A stretch of DNA of 64,000 nucleotides, taken from NCBI GenBank assembly GCA_030141605.1, contig JAQGDQ010000366.1, positions 56,618-120,617 of the forward strand. The letters run 5' to 3'. The notes beneath the pieces were generated by a model that saw only the letters and a program-made list of their open reading frames with translations, was not told where the DNA came from and did not search any database. The DNA is from Tubiluchus corallicola (Eukaryota; Priapulida; Priapulimorpha; Priapulimorphida; Tubiluchidae). Below are positions 1-11,800 of the stretch, piece after piece; the first letter of the stretch is position 1; every line of letters begins with the position of its first letter. The translations under genes were made by a program, and so were the position numbers.

Positions 1-346
1 TTTCGTTAAGTTTCAGAAACTTCTCGACAAATAGAAATGAATTATGGAATTACGTTTCCATTATTTAGTAAAATAATTGAATACGCGATGTTCGAAAATG
101 ACCTATGGATTTAAAAAATCAGAAGAATCAAATTTTTAAAGTTGTTGGACAAAATTTAGCAAGCCGTAACGATTATTACATGTCTTACGTTGTAACATCG
201 CTATAGCTCACAGTCATATTGGCTTTATTAATATTATAATAATTTGAAACATCGTTGAACAATAATTTGAACATTTTTTTCATTTCTGGAGATTAAAAAA
301 AGAAGAAAGAATAAAGTTGTAAAAAATAAAATAAAAAAATAATGAA
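1..346. repeat. Direct repeat, copy 1 of a 345-bp duplication
   Basis: This stretch matches 1948-2297 almost base for base, including the run beginning AGTTTCAGAAACTTCTCGAC and the A-rich end. The two copies lie in the same orientation, about 1.95 kb apart. They lack TG...CA ends and there is no coding sequence between them, so I do not call them LTRs. Confidence 0.85.
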
Positions 347-356
347 GTTCCTATAC

Positions 357-1088
357 CAAAATTTCTAAGACTTAGTCGCATGCTAGCGCCATCTACGGGC
401 AACTTTTGTATTAAAAAGACTGAACATGATATGACCTATAATTATTGATTTTTAAACAGAAAAATGCATGGAAATAACAAATGTGCAAGCATTAAAATTG
501 AACCAGGAACCTTTAGATTACAAGTTCAGTACCTTGAACACTAGGCACAAGTGGTGACTAGGAAAAGTCTTTATTGAACTTTATTCGTTCAATCACCAAG
601 ACAAAATTTCTATGACTTACTCGTATGCTAGCGCCATCTACGGGCTGCTTTTGTATTAAAAAGACTGAACATGATATGACCTATAATTATTGATTTTTAA
701 ACAGAAAAATGCATGGAAATAACGAATGTGCAGGCATTAGAATTGAACCAGGAACCTTTAGATTACAAGTTCAGTACCATGAACACTAGGCACAAGTGGT
801 GACTAGGAAGAATCCTAATTGAAGTTTAATAGTTCAACCACCAAGACAGAATTTCTAAGACTTAGTCGCATGCTGGCGCCATCTACGGATAGTTTTTGTA
901 TTAAAAAGACTGAACATGATCTGACCTATAATTATTGATTTTTAGACAGAAAAACGCATGAAAATAACAAATGGGCAAGCATTAGAATTGAACCAGGAAA
1001 CTTTAGATTACAAGTTCAGTACCATGAACACTAGACACAAGTGGTGACGAGGAAGAATCCTAATTGAAGCTTAATAGTTCAACCACCT
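357..1088. repeat. Three-copy tandem repeat, unit about 244 bp
   Basis: Three head-to-tail units begin near 357, 602 and 846, each with the core GCTAGCGCCATCTACGGGC (or a one-base variant) followed by ATTAAAAAGACTGAACATGA. The copies differ by only a few per cent. The array lies between the two 345-bp direct repeats, next to copy 1. No coding potential is seen. Confidence 0.85.
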
Positions 1089-1947
1089 AAGTTTAAGTTT
1101 GTGTCCGGTTTTGCTTTAGTACCGTAGTTTTGGCAACAGTTGAGATTCAGACTTAATTACTTATCAAGTACCTTAGACTGCTACTGGTGTCCTTGCAGTT
1201 GTCCGTAATGGCAGTAACGTATACAGGTTTATCAACTTGTCTAAAATAGATTTTTAATGTGCTATGTGTTGTTGTAAAACGCTTACTGATTTTTAATGGA
1301 ATGATTTTAATACAGGCCTGCAGCAAAGACGTTGTCATTAAATGTTCATCTCAAGTGCCTCGAATTAAAAAAGCATTTCTTACGATTTAAATTATTTCAT
1401 TTTAAAAATCGCAGCAAAGAATTTTATTACTTAGGTTGGTGGTTAGTGTTAAGGTATCAGAACCTGCGTTAGGTTTCAACCATGACTGTAAAGCAACACA
1501 CCCTGTCTAAACAATCAATTAAAAAAGTGTTGAGTGTTTGTAAAGCATTGTGAACAAACTCGATATCCCATTATCTTTGTGCATTTAAATATATCCCTGT
1601 CCTCTACTGATGTTGAAGAATTACAACCAAAGCAATAAAATTCAAATGCAAAGCTGGTTGGAAGTGGAGCAGGACCTGCATGATAATTTATTCCATTTTA
1701 ATTTCGAAGGTGACATCTGATGTATGATTCCCTGAACACCTTGGAACCTAGTAATCCAGGGTTGCTCTTAATTAATATTCCATGACTTGCATGGGCGTGG
1801 CACAATCGATCAGGTCAGAATTTTATTTCATAGTATAGTACTTAACAGCTGTGCAAAACCAGAATAATACAGGCTAATATGAAGCAGTAAAACCAATAGC
1901 GAGGTTAACATTAAGTTGAATGAGAAGTTATTGTATTCACAAAATTC
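1089..1947. other. Unassigned spacer
   Basis: AT-rich sequence between the three-copy repeat and the second 345-bp direct repeat. Only short chance ORFs occur (longest 61 codons, minus strand). I see no gene or recognisable element. Confidence 0.5.
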
Positions 1948-2297
1948 GGTAAGTTTCAGAAACTTCTCGACAAATAGAAATGAATTATGGAATTATACGT
2001 TTCCATTATTCAGTCAAATAAATTGAATACGCGATGTTCGAAAATGACCTATGGATTTAAAAAATTAGAAGAAATAAATTTTTAAAGTTGTTAGACAAAA
2101 TTTAGCAAGCCGTAACGATTATTACATGTCTTACATTGTAACATCGCCATAGCTCACAGTCATATTGGCTTTATTAATATTATAATAATTTGAAACATCG
2201 TTGAACAATAATTTGAACATTTTTTTCATTTCTGGAGATTAAAAAAAGAAGAAAGAATAAAGTTGTAAAAAATAAAAAATAAAAATGATGAAGATCC
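1948..2297. repeat. Direct repeat, copy 2 of the 345-bp duplication
   Basis: Near-identical, same-orientation copy of 1-346. The homology ends around the A-rich tract before GATGAAGATCC. Confidence 0.85.
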
Positions 2298-3848
2298 TAT
2301 ATGACGTGGCATAGTTGATGAGAAATAAAGAGATGCTACATAGACAGAATAAAGGACAGTACACCACCTTCGACCAACTCACTGTGTATGTGGACAGGCT
2401 GCGTGAGAATTGAATTTATTTTTTGAATTATTATGTTGTTCTTTTTCAAATTAATTCAGCACCAATACAATATCTGCTCTCATAACAGTACTCAGTAAAC
2501 AATTTTAGCCTTTAGAAAATTAATTTGCCAAACCTGCCCTCATAAAGCTACTCAACTAAGCAACTTTGGCTGCTAGAATATTAATTTGTATTTACAAATG
2601 TGTTTATATAAGTTTCTGTGTGTGTTCTTGAATGGTTATTTACTGTTGTAACTGTATTTTGAATGTGAACTTTAAGTTTGGAATGAATGATAAATCAATC
2701 AAATTAAAAAACCTGTAGAGGTGAATTAATAAAATTGTTTTATCAGATTAATGTATGCTCAAGATTTCATTTGTAAAATAAAAAACTTCGTGAGTGAGTT
2801 TTTTGTGATGAAAAAAATTCCAATGCTGCACAAACCTGTAAATGTAAATTCTAGGTCTTTCACTCATATTGCAATGAAATTACTGTCGAGTTTCATGGGA
2901 CTAAAGTTAAGCGCGAAAATAACCAATTTTTTTATGCAACCTGAATCCTTCAACGAAAATCTGGCACACCAGTTAAACAAAAATCTTAGCAATGAAAGCA
3001 TAATTTCAGTTACATATATTTAGAGGTACAAAAGTGCATGTAAAATGCATGAATTTTGATATTGTTTACATATAAAAGGTTTACATAAATCACTAATGTG
3101 CAATGGTATTTAAGCAGTCTAAATTGCCCTTATTAGGCTTTGCGAACAAAAAACAGAGGGCTTACTACCTATCAACTTTATATATAATTCTATATAGTGG
3201 AATAGGTAGGCAGCTAGAGGCCACTGTGAGGTTGACCTCCTACAAGCAAACGTCATATAATCCGCCTAATTCGTTCGGTTATTTTTTTCTTTTCAACAGT
3301 TTCTTTATAGTTATGTGCTAATTTGCGCGTTATATATCTAGCATTAGTACTCTGTGTTTATTGTATTAACTATATTGTGATATGTTGTGAACTAACTTAT
3401 TGAGATAAAGTGAATAATTATCTATAATTGGTTGTCCTGCTGTGATAGAAAGTAATAATGTAAATGCACCAAATCATGTAAGTTGCAATAAATTATAATT
3501 TGGGTGACCACTCTTTTAATCAAATAGTTGTGCGGTTTTTCTTAAAAGTCAAGAATTAATCTAAATTATATGTTTCAATAGCAGCAAACCATTTTAATTA
3601 ACAACTCGTAGACATAAGCATTATGCCTCTTTTTCTATAAAAACAAATTAGACCATATATATATAATTCTATTTCAAGAAATTAAAAACCAGGCCGATGT
3701 CTCTCCCACAAACTTCTGAAAAAAATGAGCATTTTTCACACTCCGCCACGTTTGACCTCAATTTGTTGGGCTTTTGCATCACGATATTTAAACCAGTTGC
3801 AGGTTATGCCTTCTCTGGATGTAAGACAATTTACCTCTGTTGTTACCA
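2298..3848. other. Unassigned region downstream of the GPCR gene
   Basis: AT-rich, with only short ORFs that resemble nothing (90 codons at 2751-3023, 72 at 3103-3321). The part at 3635-3735 resembles 31895-32035: both carry a block with ATTAAAAACCAGGC (or a close variant), then TCTCCCACAAACT or TCCCGCGAACTG, then TGAGCATTT. This marks a small dispersed repeat. The region lies 3' of the minus-strand GPCR and probably includes its 3' UTR. Confidence 0.4.
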
Positions 3849-4709
3849 TCACTGGCATCTCAGAATCTTCTTGAACGCTGCTCTAAATTTAGCATTTGTT
3901 GCCACGTATATGAAAGGGTTAACTGCGCAATTCCAGTAAGTGATCCGTGCTACTATTTGGAAGGATAGGTCTGACGCACACAATGGACAATTTGCAAACG
4001 TCATCGCCAAGATTGAGTATGGACCCCAGCAAATGAAAAATGCAACAGTGACGATGGCTAAAGTTTTCGTTGCTTTCATTTCCATCACTCTTGTACTAGT
4101 TTGTCGGTTTTTCTCGTGAATTTTCAATATTTGCTTTCTTGCTGCTCGCCATATTAATGCATACAGTGAAACTACAACTATCATAGGTAGATAAATTGTT
4201 ATAGTTATGGTAGCAGTTGTAATTAAACCCAATGTGTCTATGTATGCTAAAATAAAGGCAAAAAGCCACGTAATAGATAATATCGTACTTAATGTTCTCT
4301 TTGCAAAGTATGTGTTGTATTTGAAAGGGTGCAAAACTGCTACGTATCTCTCACCTGCAATTAAACACAAGTGTATTATACTGCTGTTCAGAACCACATA
4401 TATTACAAAAAGTTCAGCAGAGTAATACAAAGTGCCAAAATGCTCAGCGTATACTAGACCAATGATTTCAACTGGTAGTGGTACCAGTCCAAATAGCAGA
4501 TCTGTTACAGCTAGTGATACGATCAGTGCATTCGTTCTTGTTTGCAACTGCTCATATTTGTAAACTGCAACTAGAACTAGCAAGTTTCCAGTAACTATAA
4601 TCACAGCTAGGCACACAAGAAATGTTACAGTAGCCAAAGTACACCAACTTCCATACAGATGTAGGGCGCAAGTTGTGTTTCCTGCTGTACTGTAATTGTC
4701 ACGTAGCAT
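3849..4709 (-). CDS. Class A (rhodopsin-like) GPCR, intronless, MECA/melanocortin-like architecture
   Basis: A complete 286-residue, single-exon seven-transmembrane receptor, expected to act at the plasma membrane through G proteins. Landmarks seen: two N-glycosylation sequons in the first 12 residues (NYS, NTT); GNLLVLVAV in TM1; SLAVTDLLFG in TM2; AGERYVAVLHP at the TM3 end (ERY in place of DRY); a Trp in TM4; IYLPMIV in TM5; FFICWGPY in TM6; NPFIY in TM7; and a short tail with a possible palmitoylation Cys (ILRCQ). There is no Cys at the top of TM3, the second extracellular loop is nearly absent (TTAT between TM4 and TM5), and the third loop carries NCPLC. Loss of the TM3-ECL2 disulfide, a short ECL2 and an ECL3 Cys pair are known for melanocortin/MECA receptors, so I infer that affinity; the ligand is unknown. 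A broken relative lies about 1 kb away on the same strand. Trace-amine- or adenosine-like receptors are alternatives. The start is the first ATG, just ahead of the sequons. Confidence 0.93.
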   Translation of the reverse strand: MLRDNYSTAGNTTCALHLYGSWCTLATVTFLVCLAVIIVTGNLLVLVAVYKYEQLQTRTNALIVSLAVTDLLFGLVPLPVEIIGLVYAEHFGTLYYSAELFVIYVVLNSSIIHLCLIAGERYVAVLHPFKYNTYFAKRTLSTILSITWLFAFILAYIDTLGLITTATITITIYLPMIVVVSLYALIWRAARKQILKIHEKNRQTSTRVMEMKATKTLAIVTVAFFICWGPYSILAMTFANCPLCASDLSFQIVARITYWNCAVNPFIYVATNAKFRAAFKKILRCQ

Positions 4710-5695
4710 TTTTATATGTTACCATTTCACATGATCACCAACGTTACTCTGACATGTTTGTTCACTCGAGAAATACAATTCTGCTTTTTAACACAGAAGC
4801 CTGCACATCTCATTAGTATTTTAGCACGCCCATACTTTTGTTAGTATGGCATCATTACAAACAACACATCTTGTGTACATTCCTAAAAGCCTTCGTTTAA
4901 TTACGTATATATAATAGAGAGTAGCATATTGCAATGATTGCTGCGATGAATACCCTATATTTCGAAGACAATAATTATTACACTCACAAAATGGCGCAAA
5001 TAATGTCCATCTAAACAAAGAATTTAAAGCTAACTGTTATTTGATTGTAAAAACTACGTTTGTAGTGATAATACAATATTAGCAATGTAAGCTTTTTGTC
5101 TTGTGAACCTCATATCTTGTCCGGAGGCAGATGCTTTGCAAATTCTCAAATTGGACAAACGATTTTGCAAAGACAAAAATGCCTGCCGTATTAGCACATC
5201 GTGCTTTTATAAAGGTGCTGCATACACTTGATGTAGTGCATAGATTTATGATAAGATACATAGTGAAGAAAAGATTTATTACAATCAACACTAGAATATT
5301 AATATTCTATGACTATATTCAACTACAATTTTCACACAAAAAAACCTAAGGCTGCTGTTTTTTTATCTTGTTTTTAAAGAATAAACAGTTTCAAACAAAT
5401 TCGGTAAGTTAGCAAATACAAGTTGAATCCAGTATTGCTGTATGGTGCTACAAACTTTTTGTATTAATATCCTACAAGGATGACAACCAGGCAGACAAGA
5501 TTTCAGGAGAGTTCGCTTCTCGACTGTATAGAGCTGTTTTCCATCTGTTCCAAACATCCACAGAAATGGGCTATTTGCAGAGCTGCACAAAATTTATTGT
5601 TGATTAGTTAAGGTGGTGAGATAGTAGACATCTTGGATTATGTTGAACTCAAGTGGAAAATGTTTCAAAACCAAGTACGTTGTTGTTTAATTGTC
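4710..5695. other. Spacer between GPCR gene and GPCR pseudogene
   Basis: It contains the presumed promoter/5' flank of the minus-strand GPCR and about 1 kb of AT-rich sequence. Short ORFs of 65-75 codons show no family motifs. No RNA gene or element is recognised. Confidence 0.4.
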
Positions 5696-5881
5696 TCAGC
5701 ATCTGATTATTTTACTAAATGCTGTTTTAAATCTCTTATTTGATGCCGCATATATGATGGGGTTGATTCCGCTGTTGCAATATCCAAATAGCATTATATA
5801 TTTTTCTTGAAATGCAGAAACTGCATCTGGGGTTGATTATGGAAAACACTGTAAATGGTGCAAAGCAAACAACAAACGCAA
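5696..5881 (-). pseudogene. GPCR pseudogene, TM6-TM7 remnant with frameshift
   Basis: Reading the minus strand, one frame gives a TM6-like segment FAFVVCFAPFTVFSIINP. After a frame change it continues with KYIMLFGYCNSGINPIIYAA, which holds the class A TM7 motif NPxxY, followed by SNKRFKTAFSKIIRC and a stop. The last residues parallel the intact neighbour's C-terminus (KFRAAFKKILRC). Everything 5' of TM6 is missing: at about 5880 the sequence runs directly into a dispersed repeat also found at 33.3 and 50.3 kb. I infer a tandem GPCR duplicate killed by frameshift and truncation. Confidence 0.8.
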
Positions 5882-6180
5882 AATAGACTCTACATCATAT
5901 GACGTCAGAAACTAACACAGCAGTCAATGATCATGCTTATCACGGTACCACCTTCTATTTGTCGGCCACGCAAATGTGACAAAAAGGCGCCGTTGCCAAT
6001 CTTATTAGATTCACTGAGCCGCACGTAGCTTTGGAAGTTTAACGAAATTTAAGTACCCGAGGTAATTATTATTTAATCTAAGCTTTAATTTAAAATAAGC
6101 TATTGTAGTTTTCAATATTTTTCTTTGTTCAGACCATTCTTTGTTCTGACCTCGTGTTTACACAATCTTCCGGTTTTCGT
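5880..6180 (+). repeat. Dispersed repeat family R2, partial copy
   Basis: Shares with 33020-33480 and 50015-50560 the blocks TCATATGACGTCAGAAAC, TTTGTCGGCC, GTGACAAAAAGGC, GATTCACTGAGCCGC and TTATTATTTAATCTAAGCTT. The copies are about 80-90% alike by eye. This copy lacks the family's 5' half. It abuts the truncated GPCR pseudogene. No ORF is seen, so it is a non-autonomous element or SINE-like repeat of unknown class. Confidence 0.8.
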
Positions 6181-7689
6181 CAAAGTTATAATTGTTACAT
6201 CTTTGTATTGAATAAGGACGAATAAGTTCGCATCATCTTCTGTTGCTTGAATAAAGAGTCAAGGGTGCAACGGGCCCTGCATGCATTTCAGGGGGTATCC
6301 AATCTCAAATAGCAATTTTTCTTTAGAAATTTCAAATTTTTGCTGCCAAGTTAGTTGTACAAGCTGGTTTACAGTCTCAGTTTTCTAAAAAAATGTCATA
6401 CCATGTTCTATATACAATGACAAATCTTGGAATTTGTTGATATTTTTTTAGTAATCAATGCTCTCCCCTTTTTTAGTTTATTCTTGCCCTCGTTCGCCAG
6501 AATAGTGACGTTATTAACAGTGGCGGCTAGTTAGTTGAGATTCTAAGAAAATGTTAAGCCATTATTTTAATATTGTGTAAAACGAAACAAACACATGTAA
6601 TTTTAATGTTCTAATTTGTAATTGTAATTTTAAACAAACAAACATAGGTAAGTTGTTCATAAACTTGTTAAAATTCTATACAAAACTACTTTTGCTTACT
6701 AATAGCCTAAATTATCGCAGCTCAAGCTTGATCCACTCACAGTAAGCATGTGACAACTGACAACAAACGGTGTGAGCGACAGTACATTTTCTACGTGGGC
6801 TCAGACATGTGCGCATGTGCAGTTCCACAGTACTTATACACGAGCCACCACTGGTTAATATGAAGACCGTTGTTCCGCTCGTTTGGAATTAGGGCAGGAC
6901 AATTTAGCCAATTTTAATGGCAAATTCCTTCAATCCCTTATGAAATTTCCTTCCTTATACTTATGAAGTGAGACAATGGTAGATAATCTGTTAAATATGC
7001 CTAATGATTTTCAAGATAATATAAAGTTAAATTCACAATGTGTTTACCAGTTGTCACAGCACTAATGATTTTCAAGCATGAAATTCAGTAGATAAGCTTC
7101 TAATATTTATTGAAAAATGGGTTTACCAATTGGGGGGTAGTGGGTGACATAAAATCAAGAAGCTGACTCTGTGCATAACCAAACTTGTGCACGCCAGAGG
7201 TCAGCACGAGGTTTGACGTGCTCGTATTTCTTTTGTAAGCCTTGCTTATTCAGGTGGCTTATACATCACACATCATTTTTCTTTTCGCAGTGTCAAAACA
7301 GATTGGGGCCAGAGAGGCAATTCAACATATACCATCAAGATATCCTTTGTTAAATTCTTATCTAATGCTTCTTCTAATTAGTATCTTTAACTAATATGAT
7401 TTTGTAGTTAAAACCTGATGATCATTAAGTAAATAAGTATTTATACCGACTGCATTGTGTAGAATATTTGCTACAATAATTTTTTTCTTGACTAAATGTT
7501 TACCATTGTGACGGCGATTATCAGTTTTGTCGCATTGATTCTTATTTCAATTTTGGTCTGGATGCACACATCGCTGGTAATTTCCAACGGTTATTGTAAG
7601 TTGTCTCGCTCTGCTACTTATATCAAACAGATTGGTGCAGCACAGGCGATCAGAGAACCAGGCGGTGAAACAAATACCATCCAGTAGTC
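6181..7689. other. Unassigned region with two related short coding-like blocks
   Basis: Mostly AT-rich unique sequence. At 7291-7400 an AG acceptor after a pyrimidine run is followed by a frame reading SKQIGAREAIQHIPS. At 7496-7687 a 63-codon ORF begins with a strongly hydrophobic segment (MFTIVTAIISFVALILISIL) and ends KQIGAAQAIREPGGETNTIQ. The two KQIGA blocks are similar at DNA level. I do not recognise a protein family; they may be decayed exons of one gene. Confidence 0.3.
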
Positions 7690-8095
7690 GTATACTGCCC
7701 TTACAGGCATTTATATAAACGAAATACTTTATGATGGTAACTGTTTGTGGTGTGTAAGGCGACTGACTTATTTCACCTTTATGGGCTTTTAAAGTGCTTA
7801 AAGCTGTACAGGGAAACGTGTTACTAAATCAAGATCATTTTGACCGTTAGACGCAGCCATTTTGACGATAATCCATTTGAAACAAGTTTAGATAACGCTG
7901 AGTAAAGTTTGAAAAAATAATCAGAGAATTTATAGTGCATAGGTCACTGACTAAGCAAAATTTTAAATTACTGTATCTTGTCAGTAAGATTAAAAATACG
8001 TTTTCGGTTAGTGAGTTTACCAATTGGTGAAAACATTTTAAATAATTCATAATTTTCTTTTCTGGTTACATAAGTTTTTCCAGTCTTTCCATAAG
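7690..8095 (-). repeat. Dispersed repeat family R1, partial copy
   Basis: Reverse-orientation copy of the R1 family. It includes a 160-bp block ending in CCGTTAGACGCAGCCATTTT whose inverted counterpart lies at 40560-40730, 33 kb away. It shares AAATACGTTTT and the segment around TTACCAATTGGTGAAAAC with other R1 copies. Non-coding. Confidence 0.8.
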
Positions 8096-8618
8096 TCAAA
8101 CCATTCTTTCTTGTCCCTTCTGCAACTTCTTTTCACTGCTCTATCTGCCAGTTGGTACTGCTCATTGGCTTGGCTCTTGCGTTCTAGTGTTTTTGCTAGG
8201 TCTCTCTCTTGCTTGATCCTCTTTCATCTATTAATTCCCAAGTTATATATTATATATATAACATACAAAAAATTTACATATCTGACATACACTCGTAACC
8301 TGACATGGCAATTTTTCATCATATCTAGTGTACAGTAGTAACCTGACACAGCAATTTTGCATATTTAGCATACAATACTAACCTGTTATAGCAATTTTTG
8401 AGGCTCTCTAAATTCACAGATATGCTTCCAGATTTGTCTAAAATAGTCTCACTCAGATAAAGACACTCACTTAAAAAGTAAAAACTTTCGTGACCACAAG
8501 GTGTCATTCATACCAAAATCTGGGCCATGCTGTGACTAATGTGTTGAGTAACCAAACTCAACTTACTATTTTTATTGTAATTTTATAACAGTTTGTTAGA
8601 GTACTCGTCTACATTACA
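8096..8618. other. Unassigned spacer
   Basis: AT-rich sequence with short repeated phrases (AACCTGACA(T/C)(G/A)GCAATTTT and variants three times at 8297-8400). No gene or known element is recognised. Confidence 0.35.
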
Positions 8619-8867
8619 CTATTCTGAAAAAATGTTATCCTGTAATTTCAATCTTTGCTGAATGCTACTGAGATATGTTTGAATTAATTTTAGGGCTGTG
8701 TTATTAAATCCTATCTGTTTCAGGTTATCTAGCAGAAGTTTGTGCTCAAAGGCCTTGCTTAAGTCTAGAAAGGCCGCTAATACATGTTTGTTTTTACCAA
8801 GGTCTGATTGCCCTTTTTGTATATATATAATTGCACCTATTGTTAAGTGTTTGGCGCAAAAGTCAAA
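8619..8867 (-). pseudogene. LINE reverse transcriptase fragment (motif A region)
   Basis: The minus-strand frame of 82 codons begins FDFCAKHLTIGAIIYIQKG, goes through HVLAAFLDLSKAFEHKLLLD, and ends near YLSSIQQRL and a stop. FxFCxKHLTxxAI and xxFLDLSKAFExxxxxLLLxxL match the region before and across motif A of non-LTR retrotransposon reverse transcriptases (usual form F-x-D-L-x-K-A-F-D); the catalytic Asp of motif A is kept. Only this fragment is present, without endonuclease or YxDD, so it is a dead 5'- and 3'-truncated remnant, probably of the CR1/L2/Jockey group. Confidence 0.85.
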
Positions 8868-11800
8868 TTAGTGATCTGAAAATAATTTATTATTGTTAAT
8901 CTTTTATTGTTCTTAATATTATCATTAATCTAATTGAACATATAAACACTGATTGTTGCAAACGTGAAATTTTATTTACAAGAAAGTGATTTCTGCTGGG
9001 CAGTGGAGCGTGGAGGGCCTGTAATAAGTCAACCTCAGTTCAACGTCATTGGTCGCCGATTAAAGCAGAAATTATTTTTTGGTGCGCTTTCGTTGCTAAT
9101 GCGTACTAACTTTGGGTTTTCGCGATATTCAGAAATCAATTACAGTGCGCGAAACTGTGTGGAGTGATTCGGATTTCAGAAATTCAGATGCTGCAGCAGC
9201 AACGGATAATACACTCAAGGTTTAATGATTTTGGTGTTGTTAGAATGTCACTACAGCAAATTTTTTAAACATCTACTTTCTAATCTGTAGTGGGCTTAGC
9301 AAATTGATCGATTTAATTTTATTCATCATTTGCGCGAGTTTTTCATCATTTCGTATAAGTATAAACTTGTGGTTATGTAAATTGCTCTGCAACTTTGATG
9401 TTTTTAACCAGATCTTGTAGTTGTGAAAGCAAGCTCATTGTAAGCAAGTTTTGAAAACTCCCTGATAAACGTGCCTGCATTTTTTTTGTGTTTGCCTTAC
9501 TGAGTCTGTCATCTACAAGTTTATCTTTCAGGAGTGACCCAGCAATCAACACTGTATATGCGAGGTATGCCTGCATCATTATTATTTATTACGTTATACA
9601 GTATCGGACGGTCTGCTTCTGAATGGTCGAAAAAGTCAAAATTATCGACAGAAGCGGCATAATCAGACTTATTGCCTAGTCTTGCTTAATCAAGGGCTTG
9701 TCAAAATCATAGCAAATTAACACGAAATTTCAAACTGGTTGAAAGTTTCTGACCTTGGCGGTTTCGTTAGACAAAAGCTGCTTATTAAATGCTAAATCTT
9801 TGGTACTTACCCTGTTTGTATTATTATGGCAGCCGTTCTGTTCTGCATGTCTAGCACGGTCGATGGGTGATTTTATTTTGGGTAAAGGTTTTGCGTATTC
9901 TGTCTCACTGGAATGGCAATTTGTGCAATGTTCATGTTGAAGTAACAATTGGTGGATAATTGTAGTCTGTCTCCCGCTCGCTCTCTCTGTCTCTCTCTCG
10001 CTCTCTCTCCCCTCTTTCGATGTAACAGCTTTATGTTGGGTTTATTTTACTCTTATCACTTAATTGAAAAAAATATAACAAAGAAATTTGCAAAGACTGT
10101 CTATAAAGCAACAGTTTAAGTGCTTCTTAAACTAATTCAAAGTTCTGCACCTTACCTAAGGTTCATGCCAAAAATATTACAAAATTGGCTATCTTATTTT
10201 TTTGCAAAACTTACTATGCTTTTGATGAAGATTTTTCTTCAGGATGAATGATGTCACTGGAAAAAAGAATTGTAGTTCAAAATGGGAGCACCCACACATG
10301 AAGTCATCGCAACTTTAAAATGATTTTACTAGTTACACGAGGCGCTTATTGCAGCTTTATTACTAATTCCTTCTAACATTTTTCATGAACATTGAAATAA
10401 ACCAGACTTTCTAGAAGGCTTGGCCTTTCCTTACAGTACATCCACAGTACCCAGTGTAGTAGGACCAGAATCTAGCTTATTATCAAGGATAATTCTGTGA
10501 GATGAGACAATTAACTGTCACGTTTGTCTTTGCCATGTTTGGACAAATGTACTTTCTCTCTGGACAAGATGTATTATTATTACTGTTTATTCGTTCTCAG
10601 GTACAATAACAAAATTATGTAGAGGGATTAGTCAAAAAATAACAATATAGGTTAAACAAATATGGTTAGTTAAAATATCAATATAATATGTAATACACCA
10701 ATATATGTTTATGTTCAACATGACGTTACTTTGTCATGTTGAACATAAACATGACAGTGTTTATGTGTTATTATGTTTATGTCAAATTAAGTGTCATAAT
10801 AATATAGACTTATTACACTTAATTTATTACCCATAAGTAACTAAATGTACAAACTATATACAAACTATCTATAACACATTTTATGTCAATCCACTAATAT
10901 ACAACTAGTTACAGCAAATGTGAATCAAAATAGAAATTACCTATTATTTTTCGAGAAAGTTGTTATTTGTTTCGATCGCATGTATTGCATCCGTGATAAG
11001 TGAACTTATTACAACTTCTCCTTAATCGAAAGACTTCTCGGTAATACAGTGCATCAAATGTTTCAAGTCACGACAGTTTGAGTTATTATTATATTTCCAA
11101 TAATTGTCTCCGGTAATCAATCTCACTGAAAAAACAGCTTTTGATTTACTAGAACATTATTACTTCTAATTCAAATCATTTATTTTTCATCCCAATAACT
11201 ATACAAAGAAAATAGGTATTTATAAATAAAAAAAGCCAAACTAATGGGAAGGGTGGCGAAAAACATTAGTTATCGAATCAGCCACCCCAAACCGAGCATT
11301 AAGTTAGTATTATGCAGTGCTGTAATTACATTGTATATAAAGAAGTATATATGACTCAATGAACTGAGGAAAATAATATAACATGCATTTTAATTTCATG
11401 CTTAAATGATCGTGAAAGAAAAGATAAAAGGATAAAAGGAAGCTTCTCAAACAGGATAAACAAAATTTAATGAAATTTTAACATTTCCATTGTTCTGATG
11501 TTATGCCATTGTAATGTGTTTATAGCTTTGTAACTTTAATTCAGTAAAAGCTGCTGCTGGCTTCGTGTAAGGTAAATAAGCCAACACTATGTAGTATGTT
11601 CGCGCATTATTGATAAAAAGTGGATTTATACGCAAAATTGTTTGTGCGGGGCCGTTGCTAGTCTTAGTATTAAGATGATAATAATTAAGCGGTCGGTTTC
11701 ACGTAGGCGTTCACTAAGTTAGGGACGTCGTTCACTTAGCACTGACGGCCTCGTGAAACCGTCCCATGTTCACACTGTATCCGTTTACTAATATGCATTG

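Noticed and set aside
1-2297. Direct repeats considered as LTRs
   Set aside because: No TG...CA ends, primer-binding site, polypurine tract or gag/pol between them.
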